A DNA stretch of 16,465 nt. It comes from Kiritimatiellia bacterium. GTDB lineage: Bacteria; Verrucomicrobiota; Kiritimatiellia; RFP12; DVOR01. The translations under genes and the position numbers were made by a program. The notes beneath the pieces are model-generated. The model ran no database searches and had not been told where the DNA came from. It saw only the letters and a program-made list of their open reading frames with translations. Position 1 is the stretch's first letter. Each line of letters opens with the position of its first letter. Below, in pieces: positions 1-7,578 of this stretch. The stretch is taken from the NCBI GenBank assembly GCA_017646485.1, contig JAGCML010000293.1, positions 1 to 16,465 on the forward strand, written 5' to 3'.

Positions 1-1575
1 GAAACGCGTTCGGTCTCTCCGAGCTTGGGTGAAGAAGCAATCTCCAAGGGCACGCTCTCTGCTGTGATTGGCGTCTCTGCCGTCTTCATCTTCATGTTGT
101 TCTACTACCTCTGCTGCGGTCTTGTGGCTGATATCGCCCTCTTGTTGAACATCATTCTCTGGCCGGCTGGTATGATTATTGCCTCTGGTTTGATGAGCGT
201 CTTCATCTCCGACGGCACGGGTAGCACCTCCTTGGGTCAGCTCCCTGTGTTGACGCTCCCTGGTATCGCAGGTCTCGTGCTCTCTGTGGGTATGGCTGTG
301 GATGCTAACGTGCTTATCTTCGAACGTATTCGTGAAGAATTCCGTTTGGGTAAGACCGTGAAGAGCGCTGTGGCCGCCGGTTATGACCGCGCCTTCCTCG
401 CAATTTTTGACTCCAACCTCACGACTTTGATCACCGGTGTGATTCTCTTCATCTTCGGTTCTGGTCCGATTCGTGGTTTTGCTGTTACCCTCTGCGGTGG
501 TATCATCATCTCGATGTTCACGGCACTCGTGGTGACCCGCTTGATCTTCAACCTCATCGCTAAGGACACGACCAAGCCCTTCGTCATGCGTCAGTGGGTT
601 AAGGACACGATTGACTTTGACTTCTTGCGCTGGGCTAAGCCGGCAATCATCGCCTCTGCTTCTGTAATTGTGATCACGCTCTCCATCTTCCTTGTGCGTG
701 GCATCAAGAATCCTGCCAGCGTGATGGCTGTTGACTTCACCGGTGGCGTGGCATTGATTTACGAAGCTACCGATAAGGATGGCAACGTGGTGGCCTTGGA
801 CACCGAAAAGGTGCGCTCTGTTGTCGCAGCTACGGGTGTGACTGACCAGACGGTCCAGAACACCATCGGTGAAAATGGCAAGACGCAGACGCTCGTGAAG
901 ACCTCCACTGTCTCTCTCCCTGTTCAGGGCCAGGAAGAAGCTTCTGCTACCGTGATTGAAGCAGCGCTTGATGTGGCTTATCCTGAATACAAGGTGAAGC
1001 TGGAAAGCAAGGATCTCGTGGGTTCTCAGATTGGTTCTGAACTCAAGCGTGACGCTTTCTGGTCGGTCGTGGTCTCTTTGATCTGCATCATTGTGTATGT
1101 CAGCTTCCGCTTCCAGTTCGGCTTTGCCTTGGGTGGTGTGGTCGCTTTGGCTCACGACGCATTGATTACCTTGGGTATCTACACCTTCTGTGGCAACCAG
1201 GTCAGCCTCACGACTGTGGCAGCCTTGTTGACGATTGTCGGTTACTCCATCAATGATACCATCGTTGTCTTTGACCGTATTCGTGAAGAAATGGTTCGCG
1301 ACGAAGAAACGCCGTTCCCTGTATTGGTGCGTAAGGCATTGAACCAGACGCTCAGCCGTACGGTGTTGACCACGCTCTCGACCTTGCTCCCTGTGTGCGC
1401 CCTTTACTTCTTCGGTGGTGCTGCAATGCATGACTTTGCATTCGCACTCTTCGTGGGTATGATCGTCGGTACCTATTCGACGCTCTTCATTGCTCCTGCC
1501 GTGATGCTCGCATGGTATCGCGGCAAGCGTCCGCGCAAGGTGACGCTCGAAGCAATGGCTTCCACCCAGGAATAA
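1..1575 (+). CDS. secDF: SecD-SecF fusion protein, C-terminal part (5' end outside window)
   Basis: Membrane subunit of the Sec translocon that uses the proton gradient to help pull exported proteins across the inner membrane. The reading frame is open from base 1, so the gene starts outside the window; 524 residues are visible. Residues 1-200 are the SecD membrane domain: they begin with the P-S-L-G-E-E-A-I motif and contain [16 protein letters not shown] near residue 95. A SecF unit follows, with a transmembrane segment near 210-230, the V-D-F-T-G-G motif near 240, and [17 protein letters not shown] near 415. SecD and SecF are separate in many bacteria but fused in others. The large periplasmic P1 domain of SecD is not in view. 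Every Lys codon I read is AAG and every Glu codon GAA, the kind of bias seen in highly expressed genes. tRNA-Ser follows after 9 bases. Identification is secure. Confidence 0.97.
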   Translation, partial: ETRSVSPSLGEEAISKGTLSAVIGVSAVFIFMLFYYLCCGLVADIALLLNIILWPAGMIIASGLMSVFISDGTGSTSLGQLPVLTLPGIAGLVLSVGMAVDANVLIFERIREEFRLGKTVKSAVAAGYDRAFLAIFDSNLTTLITGVILFIFGSGPIRGFAVTLCGGIIISMFTALVVTRLIFNLIAKDTTKPFVMRQWVKDTIDFDFLRWAKPAIIASASVIVITLSIFLVRGIKNPASVMAVDFTGGVALIYEATDKDGNVVALDTEKVRSVVAATGVTDQTVQNTIGENGKTQTLVKTSTVSLPVQGQEEASATVIEAALDVAYPEYKVKLESKDLVGSQIGSELKRDAFWSVVVSLICIIVYVSFRFQFGFALGGVVALAHDALITLGIYTFCGNQVSLTTVAALLTIVGYSINDTIVVFDRIREEMVRDEETPFPVLVRKALNQTLSRTVLTTLSTLLPVCALYFFGGAAMHDFAFALFVGMIVGTYSTLFIAPAVMLAWYRGKRPRKVTLEAMASTQE

Positions 1576-1584
1576 ACCCTTTTT

Positions 1585-1672
1585 GGAGAGGTGGCAGAGC
1601 GGTTGAATGCGGCGGTCTTGAAAACCGTTGAGCCGCAAGGTTCCGGGGGTTCGAATCCCTCCCTCTCCGCCA
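1585..1672 (+). tRNA. tRNA-Ser (anticodon UGA)
   Basis: An 88-base tRNA with encoded CCA end. The acceptor stem pairs GGAGAGG (1585-1591) with CCTCTCC (1662-1668), followed by a G discriminator and CCA (1670-1672). The anticodon stem GCGGT/ACCGT encloses the loop CTTGAAA, giving anticodon TGA at 1619-1621. The long variable arm and the GGTTCGAATCC T-arm region are typical of a class II tRNA, consistent with serine. It lies 9 bases after the secDF stop, too close for its own promoter in the gap, so it is probably processed from the secDF transcript or driven from inside secDF. Confidence 0.97.
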
Positions 1673-1677
1673 AATTT

Positions 1678-1718
1678 AAAACAAAACGCGTCGCTGAAAG
1701 GCGACGCGTTTTGTTTTT
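1678..1718 (+). terminator. Intrinsic terminator after tRNA-Ser
   Basis: A near-perfect long hairpin: arm 1678-1694 pairs with 1701-1717 around a 6-base loop (TGAAAG). The GC-rich core is CGCGTCGC/GCGACGCG, and the distal arm runs into T-rich sequence. It starts 5 bases after the tRNA CCA and would end the secDF-tRNA transcript. Confidence 0.9.
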
Positions 1719-1893
1719 AGAATCCGTTTTTAGAATTTGTGTTTTGCATTTGACCATTGTTCGTCATTTGACAATTGCTTTCTTTTAAGAGACGAACGCT
1801 TATTTTCTGCTTCCTATCGCCGCTTCATGGGGTAGTTAAAGCTCTCCGTGCCATGCTATTTTACTGTATGGGACGTTTCTTTAGTGGCCAAGC
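1719..1893. other. Intergenic stretch without a recognisable gene
   Basis: No convincing coding region is seen here. The only structure is a short imperfect direct repeat, CATTTGACCATTG (1747-1759) and CATTTGACAATTG (1765-1777), 18 bases apart, plus a weak inverted pair GTTCGTC (1759-1765) / GACGAAC (1791-1797). Either could be a protein-binding site or chance. Confidence 0.4.
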
Positions 1894-2100
1894 AAATAGG
1901 ATGGACGTGGTGAACAATGACTGACGTCGGTGTGGTACATAGGAAGGCGATGGTGAACAATGGATAACGCTTGTGCGGTCTTGAGAAGTGACCCAATAGG
2001 ATGGACGTGGTGAATGAGGTCAGACGCATGTGTGGCAAATAGAATGGATGTGGTGGGCGAAGGCTAACGCATGTGTGGTAAATAATGCTTATGTGTAGGG
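1894..2100. repeat. Degenerate 43-base tandem repeat array (four units plus remnant)
   Basis: Four units of exactly 43 bases lie at 1894-1936, 1937-1979, 1994-2036 and 2037-2079, with a 14-base insert between units 2 and 3. Each begins around ATAGGATGGACGTGGTG and ends around ACGCATGTGTGGT. Compared by eye, units 1/2, 1/3 and 3/4 match at about 31-33 of 43 positions. A shortened fifth copy (2080-2100) keeps the AAATA start and an ATGTGTAGG end. The units are contiguous and diverged, so this is not a CRISPR array. A minus-strand open frame across it (1856-2038) shows no protein-like features and is taken as a by-product of the repeat. Function unknown. Confidence 0.8.
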
Positions 2101-2263
2101 AAGCCCTTCATCTTGTCATTTTCTTTCATTCACTGCGTGTGAGGAGGCGCTTACGCGTCTTGTTTAGGAGCGTGAGCGATAGGGGTTTAGTGTGGGAATG
2201 AGGAAATCGAATGAGGTTTTGGGCGTGTGGTCTCTAAAACTTTTAGAATTTGATGTTTTCTGC
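2101..2263. other. Gene-free stretch between repeat array and pdxB promoter
   Basis: No open frame with coding character and no strong hairpin terminator is visible. The sequence contains a GCGCTTACGCGTC patch and GTG-rich segments resembling the neighbouring repeats, but I could not align further units with confidence. Confidence 0.4.
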
Positions 2264-2292
2264 TTGCAGAAGGTGCGCAAATAGGATAGAAT
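2264..2292 (+). promoter_or_regulatory. Candidate sigma70-type promoter of pdxB
   Basis: TTGCAG (2264-2269) is separated by exactly 17 bases from TAGAAT (2287-2292), close to the TTGACA/TATAAT consensus. Transcription would start near 2299, leaving a leader of about 40 bases before the pdxB ATG at 2340. The spacer ends in CAAATAGGAT, which matches the start of the upstream 43-base repeat units. Confidence 0.55.
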
Positions 2293-2339
2293 ATCATTGA
2301 AATTGGAGAATGTTTACTTCTTATTTGTAAGGTTTTTCT

Positions 2340-3488
2340 ATGAAGATTGTTTGTGATACGAATATGCCGCTTGGCCGTACGCTTTTTGGTACGTTGGGTA
2401 CGGTAACATTGGTTGATGCGTCTCGTTTGACCGCAGCCCAGGTGAAGGATGCAGATGTTTTAATGGTGCGTGATACGCGCATTAATGCAGAACTGCTCGA
2501 GGGGTCGTCTGTACGCTTTGTAGGGACGGCTGTAACAGGCACCGACCATGTGGATGTACAGTGGTTGGATCGCCAAGGGATTCGTTGGGTCAATGCGCCG
2601 CGTGCGAATGGTGAGAGCGTTGCAGACTATTGCATTGCAGCTTTATTGGAATACGCTCATACCCGTCGTCGTCATCTTGCAGAGGAGACGGTGGCATTAA
2701 TTGGGGTGGGCTGGATTGGTTCAATGGTTCGCGCACGTTGTGAAGGCATGGGCATGCGTGTATTGTGTTGCGATCCGCCACGCCAACGGAATGCGTATGA
2801 TTTAGAAGCGCAGAGCTTTATGAAGTTGAGTGATGTCTTAGCGGAAGCTGATTACATTATTCCTCTTGTTCCTTTAACACGTGATGGTGACTATCCCACA
2901 TGGCATATGTTGAATGCGGAAACGTTGAAACAGGCGAAGTATGGGGCCGTGCTTATCAATATGGCACGTGGTGCTGTGTGTGAGACGGCGGCATTGTGTG
3001 CTGCGCTTCGTGAGGGTTCAATCGCAGATGCTATCGTTGATGTTTGGGAAAATGAACCTGATTTCTCTCCTGAATTGGCAGTTCTCGTCTTCTTAGCAAC
3101 GCCACACTTAGCGGGGCACTCGTATGAGGGTAAGGTGAATGGCACAATTGCCGTCTATCATGCATTGTGCACCTTCTTAGGGAAGTCACCTTCAATCGAA
3201 CCCATTTTACCGCCACCGATTCATCCCAAGGTGGAGATTGATGCTCATGGAAAAACGGATGAAGAGGTGCTATGGTATATCACGCAGAAGCTCTCCATGA
3301 TTGTGGCTGATCATTTGAACTTCATGGATGCCTTCCATTTGCCGCAGGCGCAACGCATTCGTCGTTTTGCCACATTACGTCGCACCTATCCCTACCGCCG
3401 TCAGTACTGCGCCACGCAGGTGCAAGTGAAGCATGGCACTCCAGGGCTGTTGGCAAAGATTAAGGCGCTTGGCTTTAAGGTGGACTAA
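2340..3488 (+). CDS. pdxB: Erythronate-4-phosphate dehydrogenase (PdxB)
   Basis: Oxidises 4-phospho-D-erythronate to 2-oxo-3-hydroxy-4-phosphobutanoate in the DXP-dependent route to pyridoxal phosphate. The 382 residues match the usual PdxB length (about 380) and show the D-2-hydroxyacid dehydrogenase plan: N-terminal substrate half (M-K-I-V-C-D-T-N-M-P at the start, G-T-D-H at 67-70), the NAD-binding loop G122-V-G-W-I-G127 with D145 after the second strand, then catalytic Arg210 (N-M-A-R-G-A-V), the Glu in D-V-W-E-N-E-P (234-240) and His256 (T-P-H-L-A-G). The extra C-terminal region (about 290-382) is the PdxB-specific dimerisation part, which separates it from SerA-type enzymes. AAGG sits 7 bases before the ATG as a modest ribosome binding site. 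It is a single-gene unit with its own promoter and terminator. PdxB is best known from Gammaproteobacteria, so its presence here is notable. Confidence 0.93.
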   Translation: MKIVCDTNMPLGRTLFGTLGTVTLVDASRLTAAQVKDADVLMVRDTRINAELLEGSSVRFVGTAVTGTDHVDVQWLDRQGIRWVNAPRANGESVADYCIAALLEYAHTRRRHLAEETVALIGVGWIGSMVRARCEGMGMRVLCCDPPRQRNAYDLEAQSFMKLSDVLAEADYIIPLVPLTRDGDYPTWHMLNAETLKQAKYGAVLINMARGAVCETAALCAALREGSIADAIVDVWENEPDFSPELAVLVFLATPHLAGHSYEGKVNGTIAVYHALCTFLGKSPSIEPILPPPIHPKVEIDAHGKTDEEVLWYITQKLSMIVADHLNFMDAFHLPQAQRIRRFATLRRTYPYRRQYCATQVQVKHGTPGLLAKIKALGFKVD

Positions 3489-3505
3489 GCGACAAGGGCG
3501 TAGGA

Positions 3506-3541
3506 AACAAAAAAGGACGGTGAAAACCGTCCTTTTTTGTT
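3506..3541. terminator. Bidirectional intrinsic terminator between pdxB and the converging operon
   Basis: A perfect 16-base-pair hairpin: 3506-3521 pairs with 3526-3541 around a GAAA loop. The outer part is A-rich on one arm and T-rich on the other, so it works as a rho-independent terminator in both directions: for pdxB on the plus strand and, 18 bases after its stop, for the TolC-like gene on the minus strand. Confidence 0.92.
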
Positions 3542-3559
3542 TAGGGTGTGGCGTTCAGT

Positions 3560-4984
3560 TTAGAACTGTTCACTTTCTGCAGGGAATTCAGTTGCCGTGG
3601 CCTCCTGTTCATCGGACCAACCTCCACCCAGTGCACGATAGAGTGTGATGGCATTGGTGAAGAGTTGCGCACGATGGGCAACGAGGTTTTCTTGTGCAGA
3701 GAGGAGCAAGGATTGCTGGGTGATGACATCATCAATTGCGATATCGCCATATTCATAGCGTTTTTTGGCAATTGCGAGGGCTTCCCGGCAGAAGCGTTCG
3801 GCATCCAATAAGGGAAGGGTACGCTCAATTTCACGATGGTAGGCCACCCAAGCGGCTTCGGTTTCGCGATAGGCATCTAAAACGGTATTACGATAGTCGG
3901 CAATTGTAGCGTCTAACGTTGCTTTCGCAGCGTCTACGCGGCGTTGCCAATAACCGAAACCAAAGAGATTCCAACGCACTGAAGGACCGAAATTGAGTTG
4001 GCGCGTATAGGAGTCCCACGGGGAGAGATCAGGGGAAGAAACCCCGATAGAACCGCCAATGCTGAACTTGGGATAGAGTTCAGCCTCTGCAACACCGATG
4101 GCTGCCGTCTGTGCAAGGATGTCTGTTTCTGCCATGCGAATGTCTGCGCGACGTCTCAACAACTCTGCAGCGGGTGCTTTAGGTGCTGTTTCGGGCATGT
4201 GCATGACATCTTGGGTCTCGGTGAGACGCGCCTTAAAGGTGTAGGGCGGGTTGCCTGTGAGCCAATCCAAACGGAGGGCAGAATCGATGAGGTTCTGGCG
4301 GTGCTGTGGGAGCGATGCGCGTGTACGGGCGGCTTGTGCTTCTGCGCTAACCACATCATAACGAATAACATCACCGCTCACATGGCGCTTCTTGACCAAC
4401 TCCACATTGCGTTCTTGAAGGGCAAGGTTTGCTTCTGCGATGGCGACCTGTCCTTCATAGCGGCGGACAGCTACATAAGCGGCTGCAATTTCAGCAGCCA
4501 ACGAGATGCGCACATCTTGAAGGGAGTAGGCGAGCTTGGCCTCTTGAGCTTCGGCACGCTCTGCGCTGCGGCGCAATCCACCAAAGATGTCAATTTCCCA
4601 TGCCGCATCAACCGAGGCCGAGAGATTACGATTCCAGCCGCTGGTTTCATTGGCCCCCCACGCTTTACTCCAACGGTACGAACCGTCTGCTGTAAACTGA
4701 GGGTAGAAAGTGGCATCAACGCCTTCGCGCTCTGCACGCGCTGCTCGCAAACGAGCCAATGCAGATTCAACGGTTGGTGCCGTTTGAAGCCCTTGCTCAA
4801 TCAACTCGGTGAGTACAGGGTCTTGAAATTGGCGCCACCATTGTGCAAGATTGGTTGCTTCAAGTCCACTATCAGTGGAGAAAAGCATTTCAGCTTCCGG
4901 TGCGACCGGAATCTCTGCATCCGGCCCTACGGCTGTACAACCGCAGAGAAGGGCTAAAAGGATAGCGGGAAGGGGCGTTTTCAT
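3560..4984 (-). CDS. TolC/NodT-family outer-membrane efflux lipoprotein
   Basis: Outer-membrane channel component of a tripartite (RND-type) efflux or secretion system. The 474 residues start with a lipoprotein signal peptide: hydrophobic stretch, then lipobox L13-C-G-C16, followed by T-A-V-G-P-D, the usual NodT-family opening after the lipidated Cys. Two outer-membrane-efflux repeats follow (about 50-245 and 270-460). The second begins with L-L-R-R-R-A-D-I-R-M-A-E (275-286) and A-A-I-G-V-A-E-A-E-L-Y-P-K-F (294-307), hallmarks of the family. The C-terminal helix carries K-R-Y-E-Y-G-D and ends in Y-R-A-L-G-G-G-W. The ATG lies 3 bases after the ppiB stop, so it is probably translated by coupling; no strong ribosome binding site is seen. 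No membrane-fusion protein or RND pump is in the window, so its partners must be elsewhere and its substrate cannot be inferred. Confidence 0.93.
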   Translation of the reverse strand: MKTPLPAILLALLCGCTAVGPDAEIPVAPEAEMLFSTDSGLEATNLAQWWRQFQDPVLTELIEQGLQTAPTVESALARLRAARAEREGVDATFYPQFTADGSYRWSKAWGANETSGWNRNLSASVDAAWEIDIFGGLRRSAERAEAQEAKLAYSLQDVRISLAAEIAAAYVAVRRYEGQVAIAEANLALQERNVELVKKRHVSGDVIRYDVVSAEAQAARTRASLPQHRQNLIDSALRLDWLTGNPPYTFKARLTETQDVMHMPETAPKAPAAELLRRRADIRMAETDILAQTAAIGVAEAELYPKFSIGGSIGVSSPDLSPWDSYTRQLNFGPSVRWNLFGFGYWQRRVDAAKATLDATIADYRNTVLDAYRETEAAWVAYHREIERTLPLLDAERFCREALAIAKKRYEYGDIAIDDVITQQSLLLSAQENLVAHRAQLFTNAITLYRALGGGWSDEQEATATEFPAESEQF

Positions 4985-4987
4985 TGC

Positions 4988-5485
4988 TTAAAGCCGTGTC
5001 ACGGATTCAATAATAACAGGGGCATTGGGTACATCCTGGTGATAACCCGAAACGCCAGTGGAGACTGCTTCAATCGCATCAACGACATCAAAGCCTGCCG
5101 TAACATGACCAAAGACTGCGTAGCCATAAGCCGAAGGATTGGGGGCACGGAAGTTCAGGAAGTCATTGTCAACCGTATTGATAAAGAACTGTGCAGTGGC
5201 AGAGTGGATTTCCATTGTACGTGCCATGGCAATGCTGTACTTGTTATTCTTCAAGCCGTTCGATGCTTCGTTTTGAATGGGGGCCTTGGTAGGCTTCTGG
5301 CGCATGTCTGGCGTGAAACCACCCCCTTGAATCATAAAGCCACGGATGACACGATGGAAGATGGTGCCATTGTAAAAGCCCGCATCAACATAGTTGAGGA
5401 AGTTCTGCACGGTAATCGGTGCGGAGGTCTCGTCAAGCGCAATGGTAATATCGCCTTTATTGGTCTTCATGAGTACAGAGGTCAT
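4988..5485 (-). CDS. ppiB: Cyclophilin-type peptidyl-prolyl cis-trans isomerase, PpiB-like
   Basis: Catalyses cis-trans isomerisation of X-Pro bonds during protein folding. The 165-residue product closely follows the E. coli PpiB pattern from memory: N-K-G-D-I-T-I near the start, [21 protein letters not shown] with the catalytic Arg, then [14 protein letters not shown] and a final [12 protein letters not shown]. It has no signal peptide and is single-domain, so it should be cytoplasmic. The frame stays open 26 codons upstream (to 5563), but the ATG at 5485 is preferred: AAAGGA lies 8 bases upstream and homology begins there. The 85 bases before it form the largest gap in the operon and may hold a separate promoter, although I could not identify one clearly. 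Confidence 0.95.
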   Translation of the reverse strand: MTSVLMKTNKGDITIALDETSAPITVQNFLNYVDAGFYNGTIFHRVIRGFMIQGGGFTPDMRQKPTKAPIQNEASNGLKNNKYSIAMARTMEIHSATAQFFINTVDNDFLNFRAPNPSAYGYAVFGHVTAGFDVVDAIEAVSTGVSGYHQDVPNAPVIIESVTRL

Positions 5486-5570
5486 CGTTGGATTCCTTTC
5501 AAAAGAGAGGGTGAGGTGGATTGGTGTCAGAATGAATGGGTGCGTTGCACATCGCAAGCGCATTTTCGGG

Positions 5571-6575
5571 TTATTCTATTGTGATTGTGGAGATGAAGGC
5601 TTCCCAAAGCGCTTTCACATCTTTGAAGTCTTCGTTGTCATCTTCCACAACGAGGGTGCCTAATTGACGTAATTGCATTTTGGCACGTGAAAGGAGTTGC
5701 TTCTTTGCATTCGTAGAGTCGGCCTTGGTTAGTTTCAATTTATCAAATGCGACGCGTGAATTGGCCAGCTTGTTGACGATGGGGTCTTTAGCTAATGTGG
5801 CGAGTTCTTGCTTTAATTCAGCGGTACGTTTGGGAAGCGTGCGTGTGTAGACCTGAGCCTTGGCGATCGCCTTGGAGGGGTAGGTTTCCATCAAGTTGCG
5901 AATCTCGGTGTCCATTTCTTCGGCCCATTGATTGCAATGCGCAATAATCTTTTCTGCTTCTTCGCCTGCAGCACCACCACGGTTTGCCTTTGCTTCAAGC
6001 TGACGGAGAACGGCTTCAATGTTTTGTCCCGCGACCAAACGCTTAATCACATCTTTGCAGTGGACGATTTCAAGACCTGCGAGCAACGAATCCGGTGGTA
6101 ATTTGGGCAACAACTTGGCGGCTTCTGCGATGGCTTTTTCAAATTCTCCAAACTTTGAGTAGGGATTGCCCTGCCAAACGATCTCACCCTTGGGATTGAC
6201 AACATAGGCAAAGGGAATGCCAGGTGCGGCAGGTGCACCATCTACACCAAACCACTGATAAACAGGATAGGTGCAATTGTTTTTTCTCAGCACATCAAGA
6301 ATGCCCTCGGTATTACGGTCTTGCAAGTGGGAGCCGACAATTGCAACGCGGCTATCTTTTTCGTAGGACTTCGCCAGTTTGGCCATATGAGGAAGGCTTG
6401 CTCGACAGGGAGGGCACTGATAACCCCATTCTTCAACCGCAATCACGCGTCCAATCAAATCCTTTTCCGTGAGTTTGGGGCCGCTAATATGGGCTTCATC
6501 GGACAAGGCACGAAAACTAATTGCTTGTCCGGTCAAGGCAGACAATCCGCAGAGAAGGAGGAGGACGTGTTTCAT
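5571..6575 (-). CDS. Secreted thioredoxin-fold protein (TlpA/ResA-like) with long helical C-terminal extension
   Basis: Probable periplasmic thiol-disulfide oxidoreductase. The 334-residue product starts with a signal peptide ([18 protein letters not shown]), then a thioredoxin-like domain (about 30-155) with W50-G-Y-Q-C54-P-P-C57 and the cis-proline motif G-I-P121-F-A-Y-V-V. The CPPC pair resembles other TlpA/AhpC-TSA-type proteins. Residues 160-334 are rich in Lys, Glu, Ala and Leu and look largely helical; I recognise no domain there. The frame is open 28 codons further upstream, but the ATG at 6575 has AAGGA 6 bases before it and directly begins the signal peptide. It starts 10 bases after the siroheme decarboxylase stop. 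Because thiol carriers of this type often serve cytochrome maturation, a link with heme synthesis is possible but is only an inference from position. Confidence 0.85.
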   Translation of the reverse strand: MKHVLLLLCGLSALTGQAISFRALSDEAHISGPKLTEKDLIGRVIAVEEWGYQCPPCRASLPHMAKLAKSYEKDSRVAIVGSHLQDRNTEGILDVLRKNNCTYPVYQWFGVDGAPAAPGIPFAYVVNPKGEIVWQGNPYSKFGEFEKAIAEAAKLLPKLPPDSLLAGLEIVHCKDVIKRLVAGQNIEAVLRQLEAKANRGGAAGEEAEKIIAHCNQWAEEMDTEIRNLMETYPSKAIAKAQVYTRTLPKRTAELKQELATLAKDPIVNKLANSRVAFDKLKLTKADSTNAKKQLLSRAKMQLRQLGTLVVEDDNEDFKDVKALWEAFISTITIE

Positions 6576-6585
6576 AGGGTATCCT

Positions 6586-7578
6586 TTAAATGAAGAAACG
6601 TAGACTACTTTTCTTGTATTCGTGGGTGGAGAAAAAGATCTTTCGCGCAAACGAGTCAAGTTCGGCGCGTCGCGTGAGTTGATTAAAGGTGTCGTATGCA
6701 GCTTCCCAAGAGGTATTGTGAATCATCGCATAGAGCGTGAAGGGGAACTTCTCATTTTCAGGGCGTGCATAACAGTGGGTCACCTCAGGCTGCGCAGCAA
6801 GGAGGCGCCCATGGTGGTCAATGGCTTCAATGGGAACTTGCCAACAACACATGCCGTTTGCCATAAACCCTGTTACGCGGTGATAGAGCAGTAAGGCAAA
6901 ACGACGCATCGTACCATCCGCTTGCCAGGCTTGAAGTTGCGGAAGGTCTTCCGTTCGAAAGGGGGCGGTGTAATCCAGCGTGTCGTCTTGGTAACGGCGT
7001 ACGATGTCTTGTTGGGTCGCATTGAGGAGTGTAGGGGCCGCAGTTAACTGCGGAGAGACATATTCCGTTCGTTCATCGCGTGAACGCGTCCGAAGGTCAA
7101 AGACGACATCAATTTTATAGCGTTTGAGCGCAGGGAAGGGAATCGGATTAAAGGCTGCAAGTTGTGCTGCCGTGTCATCAAAGTGCGTGGCTGGCGCAGA
7201 GAGGGTGTACCAAAAATTGGGATAAGCGTGATAATCCTTTTCGGTGACGCCATCCAGTTCGAGATCTTTGGGCCATCCGCGTGTGTAGGCATGCGTAACC
7301 CCTGGGAGTGCGGTGACGGCCTCTGATACGCGTTCTAAATCTGCGTTTGAGGGGGCGTGGATTCCAAAAAGGCAACTCCGATACCCCAATCTGCGTGCAT
7401 CAAAGACGCCCCCAATGCGACGAATATAACCCGCCGTGCGCAATGCTTGAATAAAGTCAATGAGCGCTGTTTCGGTTGTACCCAACGGATGCGCAATGAC
7501 TTCCAAGGGCCTTTGGACTAAAGGCCAAGGCCGTTGAAGGGTGTAGAACCAAGATTTTTGTTCAGTCGTTAGATTCAT
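6586..7578 (-). CDS. ahbAB: Fused siroheme decarboxylase (AhbA-AhbB type)
   Basis: Predicted to decarboxylate siroheme to didecarboxysiroheme (12,18-didecarboxysiroheme), a step of the siroheme-dependent heme route found in sulfate reducers, methanogens and other anaerobes. The 330 residues contain two related Lrp/AsnC-like halves. Half 1 (about 10-175) has R-P-L-E-V-I-A, Y-I-R-R-I-G-G-V-F-D-A-R-R-L-G-Y (51-66), V-T-H-A-Y-T-R (94-100) and F-W-Y-T-L (122-126). Half 2 (about 182-325) has M-R-R-F-A-L-L-L-Y-H-R (224-234), G-F-M-A-N-G-M-C-C-W-Q-V-P (237-249) and V-T-H-C-Y-A-R-P (266-273). In most organisms these are two subunits, AhbA and AhbB. Fused forms are also known as NirDL in heme d1 synthesis, so that is the main alternative, but no nir genes are visible. 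The ATG is 7 bases after the AddB-like stop with no clear ribosome binding site, suggesting translational coupling. Half 1 carries an extra segment (101-118), described in the findings. Confidence 0.87.
   Translation of the reverse strand: MNLTTEQKSWFYTLQRPWPLVQRPLEVIAHPLGTTETALIDFIQALRTAGYIRRIGGVFDARRLGYRSCLFGIHAPSNADLERVSEAVTALPGVTHAYTRGWPKDLELDGVTEKDYHAYPNFWYTLSAPATHFDDTAAQLAAFNPIPFPALKRYKIDVVFDLRTRSRDERTEYVSPQLTAAPTLLNATQQDIVRRYQDDTLDYTAPFRTEDLPQLQAWQADGTMRRFALLLYHRVTGFMANGMCCWQVPIEAIDHHGRLLAAQPEVTHCYARPENEKFPFTLYAMIHNTSWEAAYDTFNQLTRRAELDSFARKIFFSTHEYKKSSLRFFI

Noticed and set aside
1585..1718. Integration (att) site at tRNA-Ser
   Set aside because: No integrase gene and no repeat of the tRNA 3' end was found in the window.
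1591..1788. Plus-strand open frame of 65 codons over the tRNA
   Set aside because: It runs through tRNA-Ser and the terminator, so it cannot be a gene.
1856..2038. Minus-strand open frame of 60 codons
   Set aside because: It spans the diverged tandem repeat, lacks a ribosome binding site and shows no protein-like pattern.
1894..2079. CRISPR array
   Set aside because: The repeats are directly adjacent without unique spacers, are only about 72-77% alike, and there are no cas genes.
3998..4957. Long plus-strand open frame (319 codons) opposite the TolC-like gene
   Set aside because: It is antisense to a clear family member, Cys-rich in a way typical of shadow frames, and has no recognisable domain.
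5486..5563. Upstream start for ppiB adding 26 residues
   Set aside because: The added residues do not match the family, while the ATG at 5485 has a good ribosome binding site and the usual cyclophilin start.
5039..5584. Plus-strand open frame of 181 codons opposite ppiB
   Set aside because: The opposite strand encodes an unmistakable cyclophilin; the frame has no supporting motif.
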